Shown one piece after another: positions 11,328-20,724 of a stretch of 40,057 nt of DNA. The stretch covers positions 1 to 40,057 of the forward strand of contig NTMA01000158.1 of the NCBI GenBank assembly GCA_002917075.1. Direction: 5' to 3'. Position 1 is the first letter of the stretch. The number at the start of each line of letters is the position of its first letter. This DNA comes from Hawksworthiomyces lignivorus. Taxonomy: Eukaryota > Ascomycota > Sordariomycetes > Ophiostomatales > Ophiostomataceae. The position numbers were made by a program, and so were the translations under genes. The notes beneath the pieces are model-generated. The model did no database searches and was not told where the DNA came from. It saw nothing but the letters and a program-made list of their open reading frames with translations.

Positions 11328-12271
11328 ATGGCCAGTGTTTCCTATAGCGAGTAAGCGCTATTCAAATGAATTTCAAGAATATATTTACTCGACTCTCTAA
11401 CGTAACCTTTCATAGTATTGTTTCGTCGGGCCTCTTCAAATTTGTCGTTGGTCGCGATAAGAAAGTATTCACAATGCATGCTTCTCTCGTTGCCTCTCAG
11501 TCAGAATCTCTTAATACGCTTGTCAACGGGAACATGAGGGAGGCTTCTGAGCAATGTGTTGAATGGGATGAGACGGATGAACATACATTTGTCTTATTCT
11601 CTGAATTTGCCTACACAGGGGACTACAACGCCGGGGAGCGGCCTGCAACAACACCCAAGAATTCGCGATGGACATATACAACTTTTAAAGAGACTGACCA
11701 AGATGAAGATGAAGAAACTGGAGAGCACCTATACCCGAATTGGGATTCGCCCTCCATCTACAACTCAAGACCCAAAAAAAAGAAAGCAGCGAAGTCGCGT
11801 GCGCACCTCTCCAATGCATATCCGGCGGCTGAGCCTGACGCGATTATCTGCTCAGAAGAGTCACTCTTGAAACGATTCAAGAGCTTATGTCCCGATGCGT
11901 CTTGTAACCACGATAAAGTGACTTGGACCGATGATGCCGAGGTCCTTCTTTCCCATGCTCAAATGTACACATTCGCAGATTACCACGGCATCATGGCGCT
12001 GAAGACTCTATCTCTTCGCAAGCTGCACCGGATCCTCGTACAGTTTACAATAAACCAGGGTAATACCGAAGTTTTCATCGAGCTAGCTAGATACTCTTTT
12101 GACAACACTCAGGCGAGCCAGGATGAAAAACTACGATCACTGATCAGCTCGTATGCAGCTTGCAATGTCAAAGAGTTGTGGAAGAGCCGAGATTTCCGGT
12201 TGCTCTCGGCGGCGACTGGAGATTTATCGGCAGCCTTGATAGGAGAGCTACTCGGTACACCGTCCCTCTAG
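11328..12271 (+). CDS. BTB/POZ domain protein
   Basis: Fungal BTB/POZ protein, likely a protein-interaction factor; partner unknown. The first exon is only 23 nt (11328-11350), then a 65-nt intron (GTAAGC donor, CTAAC branch site, ATAG acceptor), then 11416-12271; total 292 residues. Splicing creates the usual fungal opening MASVSYSDIVSSGLFKFVVG. Next come FTMHASLVASQSESLNTLVNG and VEWDETDEHTFVLFSEFAYTGDY, which together form the BTB fold at about residues 1-90. The middle holds an acidic stretch and a lysine run (RPKKKKAAK), possibly nuclear-localising. The C-terminal half has the LSHAQMYTFADYHGIMALKTLSLRKLHRIL segment typical of this fungal subgroup. An ATG at 11366 in the long open frame lies inside the intron and is not the start. 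No BACK or kelch domain is visible. Confidence 0.9.
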
Positions 12272-12868
12272 ATGAATTGCATATAGGGGGGGCTATTTCT
12301 TTCAAGGCTTCAGATTGTTGCCACCCGTGGGATGAGCCACTGTTGGTAGCCGCGTGTAATGCAGTGGTAGATGCTCCTGGTGCAGCGATTGTTTAAATCT
12401 CGGACTTATGATGGCCCTTTACTTTGATGCAAGCTAATTATTATGTGCATCTTTGGTTTAAAAAAAAAAGGGGGGGGAAAAAATACTTGAACTTTCACTT
12501 AAATAAGGGAAGCAATGTAAAGGTAATAGTTGCTTTTCAGAATCTTTGATATTTGCTTTCTATTAGATTTGATTCCTTTTAATTTAACTAGTCCTGATTA
12601 TTAGCGATTGGGAAAGCAGAATCCCTGGAGGAAAAAAACTCTTCAAGAATCCAGCCTTTGAGACTTTCTTTTGTAGCAGTCTTTTAGGACTGGAGTATGT
12701 TATAACTGCGTGCAGCAGTGTTGTGGTGACTGTTTGGTTATGCACGTTCAATGAGACATGTAAGTCGCGCTGACCATATTTATTGGGCAAGTCCTTGCTA
12801 CAACATATCTATCATACTAGGTGGATCCCTCTGTGGCAAAACCCACCACGCTAAATAACTAGGAGATG
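12272..12868. other. intergenic, AT-rich
   Basis: 3' flank of the BTB gene, including an A9/G8 homopolymer junction near 12461-12480. No gene seen. Confidence 0.55.
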
Positions 12869-12883
12869 AAAAAAAAAAAAAAA
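12869..12883 (-). terminator. probable RNA polymerase III terminator of the tRNA gene
   Basis: On the tRNA strand this is a run of about 15 T beginning some 45 nt past the mature tRNA 3' end. It is the first T run of four or more that is long enough to be an efficient Pol III stop. Confidence 0.5.
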
Positions 12884-12927
12884 CTGAGAATTCGAAATGC
12901 CTTCTAAAGAAGACGCATCAGGATTTG

Positions 12928-13000
12928 AGCCCGATGCGGGGGTCGAACCCGCAACCTTGAGATTAAGAGTCTCACGCTCTACCGATTGAGCTAACCGGGC
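12928..13000 (-). tRNA. tRNA-Lys (anticodon CUU)
   Basis: The 73-nt minus-strand cloverleaf has acceptor arms GCCCGGT and ATCGGGC. Its D-arm box A is TAGCTCAATCGG and its anticodon stem is TGAGA/TCTCA with loop CTCTTAA. The TpsiC arm GCGGG-TTCGACC-CCCGC contains box B. The loop gives anticodon CTT, reading the lysine codon AAG. There is no intron and no encoded CCA, as expected for a nuclear eukaryotic tRNA. Confidence 0.96.
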
Positions 13001-13352
13001 GTTCGATCTCATTGTTGAGAGAATCGCTCGTAGGTCCGGTCAAAAGCTCCCGATGCTATCCTTCCGAATCCTCGTCACTAAACCCAAGCCTCCCTCTATT
13101 GAACCGTGCTGGCAACTGCGTGCTCTGATGGTGATCTGTGGATAATGGCCGCAGGTTCCAGTTTCGACTCCGCTCAGATAGAGTCGTAAAGGGGAAAAAC
13201 AGCAACATGAGAGTATCGGGCGTGCTCAGCACTCGGGAACAATGGAACTCTGCAATTTTAACATTTTTTTTAATTGTTGCAACTTTTTCTAGCATCTTTA
13301 ATTTGATCTTCAGATCCCATTGAACGCCTTGCCAAAAAAAAATTTGTTCCGC
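13001..13352. other. intergenic, tRNA 5' flank and SDR 3' flank
   Basis: No gene seen. Short open frames on both strands have no recognisable domain. Confidence 0.55.
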
Positions 13353-14319
13353 CTAGCAGTTCCAGCCGCCGTCGACGGAGATGGCCTGGCCCGAGATGTA
13401 GCTCGCAGCGGGGCTCAGGAGGAAGACGACCAGCTCGGCGACCTCCTCGGGCTTGCCCTCGCGGCCCAGGGCGACCGACGAGGGCGTGCGGAGCGTGTTG
13501 ACCTCGCCGCCGCGGTCCTCGACGGAGCTGCGGAGCATGGGCGTGTCGATGAAGCCGCTGCAAAAAGGGTCACTGTCAGCAAATGTCGTGGAGGATGAGG
13601 AAGAGGAGCGAGGCGCCGGAACGACGCCAGAAGCAAAGAGGAAAGGGGAGCTGGGGAGAGGGAAGGGATGTGCAGCGGAGGGGTGAGGTTGGAGGTGGAG
13701 GTGGGGTGGGAGGAAAAGGGATTGGCACGCACGGGCAGAAGCAGTTGACGCGGATGCCGTGCTTGCCGACCTCCTTGGCGGCGGAGCGGGTGAGGCCGAT
13801 GACGCCGTGCTTGGAGCTGGTGTAGGCGGCGGAGCCGACGGAGCCCTGCAGGCCGAGGATGCTGGAGGCGTTGACGATGGAGTAGTTGGAGCCGGGGCCC
13901 TGGGCGCGCATGCTGGCGACCTGGGCGCGCATGCAGTGCATGACGCCGGTCAGGTTGACGCCGAGGGTGAAGTCCCAGACGCCGTCGTCCTCGAACTCGA
14001 CGCTGTCCTGGAGGTTGGACTTGAAGACGCCGGCGATGTTGGCGGCGCCGTCCAGGCGGCCCAGCGCGGCCACGGTGGCGGCGGTCCACGCGTCGACGGC
14101 CTTGCGGTCGCGCACGTCGACCACCGCCGTGTGCACCTTGATCTCGTGGCCGGCCGCCTTGGCCAGCGCCTTGGCCGTCTCGCCGGCCTCCTGCAGCAGC
14201 TTCTCCTGCACGTCCGCCAGCGACAGGTGCGCGCCCTGCTTGGCCAGCAGCTTGGTCGTCTCCAGGCCCATGCCGGAGGCGGCGCCGGTAATGGCGATCA
14301 CGCTGCCCTTCAGAGACAT
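13353..14319 (-). CDS. short-chain dehydrogenase/reductase (classical SDR)
   Basis: NAD(P)-dependent oxidoreductase with a classical SDR fold; substrate unknown. Exons 13733-14319 and 13353-13557 are joined over a 175-nt intron (donor GTGCGT, acceptor GCAG) to give 263 residues. The cofactor motif TGAASGMG is at 11-18, and NIAG is the NNAG-type motif. The catalytic Ser sits in [10 protein letters not shown] and the catalytic Tyr/Lys in YTSSK. The PG motif and following FIDTPML are created by the splice. The C-terminus [14 protein letters not shown] is the usual SDR ending. The ATG at 14319 is preferred; a longer frame would need a GTG start. The acidic ADV after the second strand suggests NAD rather than NADP (inference). 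Third-position GC is very high, which produces long antisense open frames. Confidence 0.93.
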
Positions 14320-16249
14320 TGTTTGCACGGCTTAATCTGAAATGCGGGTCGGGGAAGGTGGTTCGAAGAGGAAAGGGGCGAAATTGTCAGGGGAAATGGA
14401 GAGACATGGAGGTCGGCGGCAATCAGATGCTTGGGCAGGGGCATATATGTAGCTCGAGGAAAACCAATAAGGAGAGGTGCGGAGTACGGATTTTGGCGGC
14501 CCGAGTATGGCTATTCGAAGTCCTCAACTCGAATTCGGATATTATCCCCCATTCTTTTGCCTTTCTCCAATGGCCGTACTGTCATAGCCAGTGTCGGCTT
14601 TGAACCATGTTAGTCTGGTCTAGGGCGCGGGGCGCTTCCTTTTCCCATATGGCGGGGAAGTGGCCGTTCACGAAGCGGATGCTCGGAGCTCTTCATTATG
14701 TAGCTGTGGCAGCATAAGCATATCAACATGCGCCGCGGGATGGCGGGGAGAGGCAAGGGGGTAAACATACCCGCTGTCCTCCGCAGAGCTAGCAACTGAT
14801 TACCCAGCGGGGTCTTTCTTGCACGCTGTCAGGTTGCGTTGGTAGTAGACAGCTCAGGAGCCTTTTAGCTCTAAGTTGTGGAGCATTTCTGCTGAGGGCT
14901 AGTCCTGTTTGGTTCAAGTGATAGGAACTGGAGAAGAAGCAGACGAGATCCTGCAGAGAAGCTCCTCAGGCGGACCCAAATAAATTGGATTAGATGCGGT
15001 ATTCCGGGGATGAAGGGCTGATGTAAGACATATACCGGACGTTGCTGACATCGGCATGAACAGAAAATATGCTCTTGCAATTGGGCAAACAGGCCCTGAG
15101 GCTGTTCTGCTGCTAATGCTGGAAGGACTCCGCAACACTTTCCTCTCACTTTAGCAAGTTGAAAAACCCCACCGTATTGGCGTCGCTGAGCCCTCAGCCA
15201 TCTTGGCGCAAGCAAGATTCAGGGAGCCGCCTTGCGAATGATGGGACTCGATGCCGACCAGCGCGAACCAGTGCGCGGGCGTACTGGATTTGTTCCTCGC
15301 TCCTACCAGGACTTTTTTCTCAATGGCGCCTGTGATCATGGCAAGATGGAACCAAGATAAGTTGCTGTGCCCCCGTTCCCCAGGCGGCACGGAACCGGGC
15401 AGTTCACTCTCTCTCCCCGATACTGATTGACGAGATTCTTATGAATAGATGGAGAACTTGGTACGGATTTGCTACATCGCCAGGGTGCACAAGAATAAAG
15501 AAAGAAGATAAATATGTAAGCCGCAAGAGCAAAGCACACAATAATTGCGTCTTTAGGCTGTGAGGAATAGCCCTGCTGTCTTTAATGTCACGCTTTCAGC
15601 CCAGCTTGCTCAGGGTGCGTGTACGAGCAAAGCCAAGAAATGCCAGAATAGGAAATAAAGAAAAAGAAAAAGAACCTAGTTAAGAAAAAGAAGTAGAATA
15701 AGTGGATAAAGAAGATTGCATACTAGTGAAGACTCTGCTACAAGGCTGCGCTGTTGATGCACGATGATGCCAAAGAACGCTTGCACAAGGGTATTCCCGG
15801 AAAACGTGGACGATCGGCTCCGATTTTCGCTCGCAGCGTTCTCCTGTAAGTGGATGGAGGCAAAAAGGATCCACAGAAGCGGATACAAAACCGGGCTGCT
15901 GGGTGTTATCCATCGATCGTCAGCACGATAAGCTTCCATTTTTCGAAATAACTGATGTCCGAATTTTGCCCATGCCCTTGTTTCCGTGATTTTCCCATGA
16001 CGTGAGTCAATAAAGAGAGACTCTTCTTCCTGGCAGTATTTAACAACCCCCGGATACGCCGCTGTCGATGTTGTGATTCCATTTGAGTTGTGCTTCCTTT
16101 CCTTTTTTGTTCTCCTCTTTCTTCTACGTCCCTCTTCGGCCAGCAACTCTTCGTCTGAGCTTCGTGGCTCCAATGGCCTGCTGGCTGTCAATTGAACCTG
16201 CACAATTGCTTTCGTAGTAAATCGCAATTGCACTCACACAAACAAACTC
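14320..16249. other. intergenic, divergent promoter region
   Basis: About 1.9 kb between the divergent SDR and LrgAB-like genes. I see no supportable gene. The longest frame (185 codons, minus strand, 15676-16233) begins with GTG and shows no domain. A purine-rich AAAAAG stretch lies at about 15656-15705. A long untranslated leader or non-coding RNA cannot be excluded. Confidence 0.55.
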
Positions 16250-18261
16250 ATGGCGAGCCGGTCGAACGGCAATGCGGCCGTTGTGGAGGACAACGGCATG
16301 TGGCCCATATTGAAGGATTTCACTGCGGCGCTCGTGCTGGTACGTTGTGGCCCTGCTCTGGCGTGTCCCTGATGGCTCTTTTATGCTCAGCTGCGGAACT
16401 TCGCCTAATCAAGCAATTTTTTTTTCTCACAGATGCTACGATCTGATCGTGAGCGGCTGCTTCGCTGCTTCTTGTACGTCCCCACCGGCGTCTTTGCCAT
16501 CCTGGCCGCCTGCTACGGGGTCAGCTGCTTGCTGAGTCTAGGCGGGGTCTCCTTTCCTGCGTCCGTGGCGTGCCTCATCGTTCTTTTTTTTGCGCTTCTG
16601 CTCTGCGACCGCTTCCTCGGCGAGCGCAAGACAAAAAGGATTGTTCAGATCATCAACATACCAGTACGGACTCCACGTCGCCCTGATAGAGATTGCGCCC
16701 GTCCAGACCTTCTATCATGTGCTAATTTTCCGTGTTTGCACTAGGGTGGTTGGTCGCTGCGATGGCTGAACTTATTCTTCACGCCGTCATTTGTGATGCT
16801 CCCGCTGAGTCCGCACATCTCCGCCGTTGAGGTCGGCAAGATCATTGCTGTTTTTAGTATGTTCTGCGACGCTTGTTCCGGTGCTTGAAAAACTTTTATT
16901 TTCTGACATGAGCGTTTTAATTCTCTGCTAGTTGTCGGCTTCTTGGCCATGATGGTCTTCGCGGCGTACATGACCCGGTTCCTCCAGCTGCTGCACAGCC
17001 CGCCGCGCAAGGCCATGCAGCAGAGGGCAGAGGAGATCCAGCAAGAAGACGAAGACCTGGTGCCGTTGAACGACGAGTCGAGCCGCAGCGGCACGCAGAC
17101 CCCGGCCCTCGACGCGCCCCCGGGTGGGACGCCGCTGGACGCGATGCCGCCGGCGCCGCCGCGGTCGCACGCGGCCGCCTACATCACGATCCGCGGCCAG
17201 AACCTCGACGATCCGCTGAGCTCGTTCAGCGACGTGCTGGCGCCGCACCGCCACATCCTGATCCCGGCACAGCAGCGGCTGCCGGCGCCGCGGGCTGAGC
17301 GGTGGGCCGAGTTTCTCAGCAGCCACGCGGACACGCTGTTTTTTGCCGCCGTCCTGCTGCTGGTCGGCTTGCCCGTGTTCTACGCCACGGGATACGCCAT
17401 GCCGCTGCAGCTGGCCGTCAACGTGCTCATGTTCATGGCCGTCATGGCCCTGCCGCCCTCCTGGCGCCAGGTCCTGCACCCCGTCCTCGTGTCCGCTTTT
17501 GCCACCCTGCTGGCCGTCTGGCTGCTCGGCCGCGTCCACGGCGCGGGGCTGCCCGCCACTCTCGCTGCCTACCGCCCGGGAAACACCTACCTGCAGCTCT
17601 GGAAGAGCGCCGGCCGCAGCGCCGGCCCCGCGCTGCGCCCGGGCGCCGGCGACGTCCTCACCAGCGCCCTCGACGCCAGCATCGTCTCGCTCGCCCTGCC
17701 CATGTACCAGTACCGCCAGGAGCTGCGCCTGCACTTTCTGGCCATCGTCCTGCCCAACGTCGCCCTCTCCGTCACCTCCCTCTTCGCCTACCCGGTCGTC
17801 TGCCGCGCCATCGGCATCAGCCCCGAGCGCAGCCTCGCCTTCACCGCCCGCAGCCTCACCCTCGCCCTCGCCACCCCCGCCGTCCGCAACCTCGGCGGCG
17901 ACCTCAGCACCGTCGCCGCCGTCGCCATCCTCTCCGGCGTCCTCGGCGTCCTCATCGGCCACAAGCTCCTCGCCTGGATGCGCATCCCAGAAGGTACAGT
18001 AGCAATCCCATCGCTGGAAGCTATGTCTGATCGTTGCTCGATGTTGCTGACACGGGCTGCCACACAGATGACTACGTCACGCGCGGCGTCACCTTTGGCG
18101 CCAACGCCTCCGCCCTGGGCACCGCCCTGCTGCTGCGCTCCGATCCCCGCGCCGCCGCCATCTCCAGCCTCGCCATGAGCCTCTTCGGCGCCATCACCGT
18201 CGCCTTCTCGTCCGTGCCGCCCATGGTCCACATTATCCGTTCTTTGGTCGGACTGTCTTGA
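16250..18261 (+). CDS. LrgA-LrgB fusion membrane protein (LrgB-like family; plastid glycolate/glycerate translocator-like)
   Basis: Polytopic membrane protein fusing an LrgA-like N-terminal part to an LrgB domain, the architecture also seen in the plant plastidial glycolate/glycerate transporter. Bacterial LrgA and LrgB are separate proteins linked to murein hydrolase control. Five exons (16250-16339, 16433-16663, 16745-16856, 16932-17993, 18068-18261) give 562 residues. The LrgA-like part (about 30-165) has FPASVACLIVLFFALLLCDR and FFTPSFVMLPLSPHISAVEVGKI. A linker of about 110 residues rich in Pro, Asp and Glu follows. The LrgB domain (about 275-562) includes MPLQLAVNVLMFMAVM, LTSALDASIVSLALPMYQYR, SLTLALATPAVRNLGGD and the C-terminal GVTFGANASALGTALLL plus SSLAMSLFGAITVAFSSVPP. 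Both halves look intact. The fungal substrate is unknown; transport of a small organic acid is the best inference. Confidence 0.92.
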
Positions 18262-19292
18262 TTTTTTTTTATTGCAATTTTTTTTTTTTTTGAATTTCGT
18301 ATCAATAAGTGGGAGGACCTATAACACTAATCGCAAGATGATGCAAGGGCGGTAATTCACATTTAGATATGGAATTGGAAAGTACTGGTAACGCAAGAAA
18401 TGGGTGTTAAGATCAATGACAACTCGAATAGACATATAGAGGTGTACCATAAATAGACTCTAGGTTTGCTTTTTCATTGCCAACGCAAGCACGGGGCGCT
18501 GAGACCCAGCAAATCGTCTTCTGGATTTGAACCAAACAACTTGATTGTAATTCTCCAGTTTCCTAATATGGAGGCAATGGATGCCACGGAAGAATACTAT
18601 GGCTGATGGTGTAAGCCGCCTTGCTTCTCGTGGCGTACTACCAGCGCCACTGACTTTGCCCTCGAGAGCATCACCGCATGGTTAGCGTGAAGAGTCGAAC
18701 CTCAGGGGAAGTATCTGTAAGGGTAGTAGTCTCGTAAACTAAGATGTGGAGTGCTGCCCACACTATCGTTCTGGTCATGGTGATCTCAGGCGTCAAGCAG
18801 GAGATGCCAATTAGATTTCCCAAAGGTTGCCTCGTAGTGAGTTGTGTGGATCCAGCAGCTCCTCCACAGTTCCCCACGCCCTCTGTAGCCCTCGGAGAGC
18901 ACGCCTCGGCGCCCTCGGGCAGTCTCCGATACCAATAACACATTCCATCTTAGCGCATTCTAGTTCTAGTTGCCGAAAGTAGACATTCCGACTATCAATG
19001 AGGGCTCTAGATGAGGATGGGACTTATCTAATTCTATGGAGAGGATAGCACATAGTGAAGACAGTGGTTGACGTATAAACCTTTGTCGGTATGACTCCTT
19101 TTAGCCATGTCATACTTACATACGAAAAATAGAAAGGAGTTCAATTTCCCTTGGCTTTCGACATTACTCCCCCCTATCTACAGGTCGGCTGCTTGTTTCT
19201 TTTTCTCGTCGCCTTTTTGTCTCAATAAGACGAATTGAAATCCAGTTTAATTCACCACAGGAGCCAAAAACCGACCTTTGAGAACAGCGAAA
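18262..19292. other. intergenic, kinase promoter region
   Basis: About 1 kb holding the 3' flank of the LrgAB-like gene and the promoter of the anhydrosugar kinase gene. No gene seen. Isolated GTGGAG matches to the CreA consensus (SYGGRG) occur on both strands near 18747 and 18860, but single matches are expected by chance at this density. Confidence 0.5.
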
Positions 19293-20555
19293 ATGCCGTA
19301 CATTATTGGTCTTAACAGCGGCAGCTCGTTTGACGGTGTAGATGCTGTGCTCTGCAAAATCGATTTTTCTCCAGACGGGCACCCTTCTCGTCCAGTCTAC
19401 GTTGACGCCCTCACTGTCGATTGGCCTGAAGATCTTCGCAAACAAGTTCTATCCGCCTTCCGTAATTCACTTACTATTTTCGATCTGTGTCGTCTGAATT
19501 ATGCTGCGGGAGCTGTGTACGCCGAGGCCGTCAACGCTCTGCTCAAAAAGTCTGGGCTCCAGCCGGAGGACATTGACGTCATCGGCTACGACGGCCAGAC
19601 CATCTACCAGGAACCGGTGGACAAAACGCTCATGGCAGAATACTACCAGAATCCATCTGCGGGACTCGTCGAGCGCTGGACCCAGGGCGGATTCCCCTGC
19701 GGACTCTTCATCGCCGAGTCTGGCGTCGTGGCGGCGCTGACGCAGATCACGACGGTCACACAGTTCCGCCCAGTAGACCATGCCCTGGGAGGATCGGCCG
19801 CCCCATTGATGCAGTACCTGGACTTTGTGGCCTTCCGCGACGCGGCGCCTGTCGCCACGCTCAATATTGGCGGTATCGCCAATGTGCAGCTGGCGCACGC
19901 AGACCGGCGCCAGATGATGGCCTTTGACACGGGCCCCGGCAACGTCGCTATTGACCACGTAGTCCAGGCGCGCACGGGACAGCCATATGACAAGGACGGT
20001 CTCCTGGCGGCCAAGGGCACGGTAGTGCCGGCGCTGCTCGCGCAGCTGCACGCACACCCCTTCTTTGAGCGGACGCCGCCGCGGTCTGCGTGGCGCCTCG
20101 ACTTTGGCGCCGACTTCGCCGACGACATCCTGGCGGCGAACAAGACGGTGGCTACCGAGGACCTGCTGGCCACGCTGACCATGTTCACGGCCGAGTCGAT
20201 CCGCAACGCCGTCGTCGACATTGTTCTGAAAAAGGCGCCGGTCCGGCAGCTGGTGGCCAGCGGCGGCGGCACCCGCAACAAGACGCTCCTCGCGTGGCTG
20301 ACGGACCTCATGGCCGCGCACGGCGTCGAAGTCGTCCTCAGCGACGTTTACGGACTGCCCTCGACCTACAAGGAGGCCATCAAGTTCGCCACACTCGGCT
20401 TCGCCATGAAGAACCAGCTGGCCAACAACATACCGGCCGCCGGCGGCGCGTCCTCGTATGCTATTCTCGGCAAGCTGACGTGGGCACCCAGGCTCGCCAA
20501 GAACGCCGGCCCACTCACTCCAGATGATAATGTCCAGGAAAATGGGGTGCATTAG
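19293..20555 (+). CDS. anhydrosugar kinase of the AnmK / levoglucosan kinase family
   Basis: ATP-dependent kinase of the ASKHA fold that opens a 1,6-anhydro ring while phosphorylating the sugar. Bacterial AnmK acts on 1,6-anhydro-N-acetylmuramic acid; the related yeast levoglucosan kinase yields glucose 6-phosphate. It is a single exon of 420 residues. The ATG at 19293 is chosen over an upstream TTG. The phosphate-binding loop GLNSGSSFDGVDAVL is at 6-20, where bacterial AnmK normally has SGTSxDG. Further motifs are GYDGQT at about 98-103, NIGGIANV at 191-198, DTGPGN at 212-217 with the presumed catalytic Asp, SGGGTRN at 323-329 and TYKEAIKFATLGF near 359-370. All family motifs are intact. A fungus lacks peptidoglycan, so levoglucosan or a related anhydrosugar is the likelier substrate (inference). 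It is convergent with the Zn2Cys6 gene, with 169 bp between stop codons. Confidence 0.93.
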   Translation: MPYIIGLNSGSSFDGVDAVLCKIDFSPDGHPSRPVYVDALTVDWPEDLRKQVLSAFRNSLTIFDLCRLNYAAGAVYAEAVNALLKKSGLQPEDIDVIGYDGQTIYQEPVDKTLMAEYYQNPSAGLVERWTQGGFPCGLFIAESGVVAALTQITTVTQFRPVDHALGGSAAPLMQYLDFVAFRDAAPVATLNIGGIANVQLAHADRRQMMAFDTGPGNVAIDHVVQARTGQPYDKDGLLAAKGTVVPALLAQLHAHPFFERTPPRSAWRLDFGADFADDILAANKTVATEDLLATLTMFTAESIRNAVVDIVLKKAPVRQLVASGGGTRNKTLLAWLTDLMAAHGVEVVLSDVYGLPSTYKEAIKFATLGFAMKNQLANNIPAAGGASSYAILGKLTWAPRLAKNAGPLTPDDNVQENGVH

Positions 20556-20724
20556 GCTTCTACTGTATCATTGCCGAGGCTATGGATGGGGAGGGCTATG
20601 GGAAGGTTGATAGCGTCATTGAAGCGAAGGAACTCAAGGTGTGCTATTTTTCATTCAAATGTCTAGGCACATAATCTTAACATGATATAGATAACTACTA
20701 AAATTCAATATTACAGCTATGGTA

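Noticed and set aside
11366..11415. ATG at 11366 as start of the BTB protein
   Set aside because: It lies in a canonical intron; splicing from 11350 to 11416 gives the normal fungal BTB N-terminus.
13759..14340. 193-codon plus-strand frame over the SDR gene
   Set aside because: Antisense shadow caused by high third-position GC; very Gly/Ala/Val-rich with no domain.
15676..16233. 185-codon minus-strand frame upstream of the LrgAB-like gene
   Set aside because: It starts with GTG, shows no domain, has a composition like non-coding sequence and overlaps the expected leader of the plus-strand gene.
16928..17962. 344-codon minus-strand frame over the LrgAB-like gene
   Set aside because: Antisense shadow with low-complexity Gly/Glu/Asp content; the plus strand has clear LrgB motifs and introns.
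19467..20552. 361-codon minus-strand frame over the kinase gene
   Set aside because: Antisense shadow of the GC-rich AnmK-family gene; no domain recognised.
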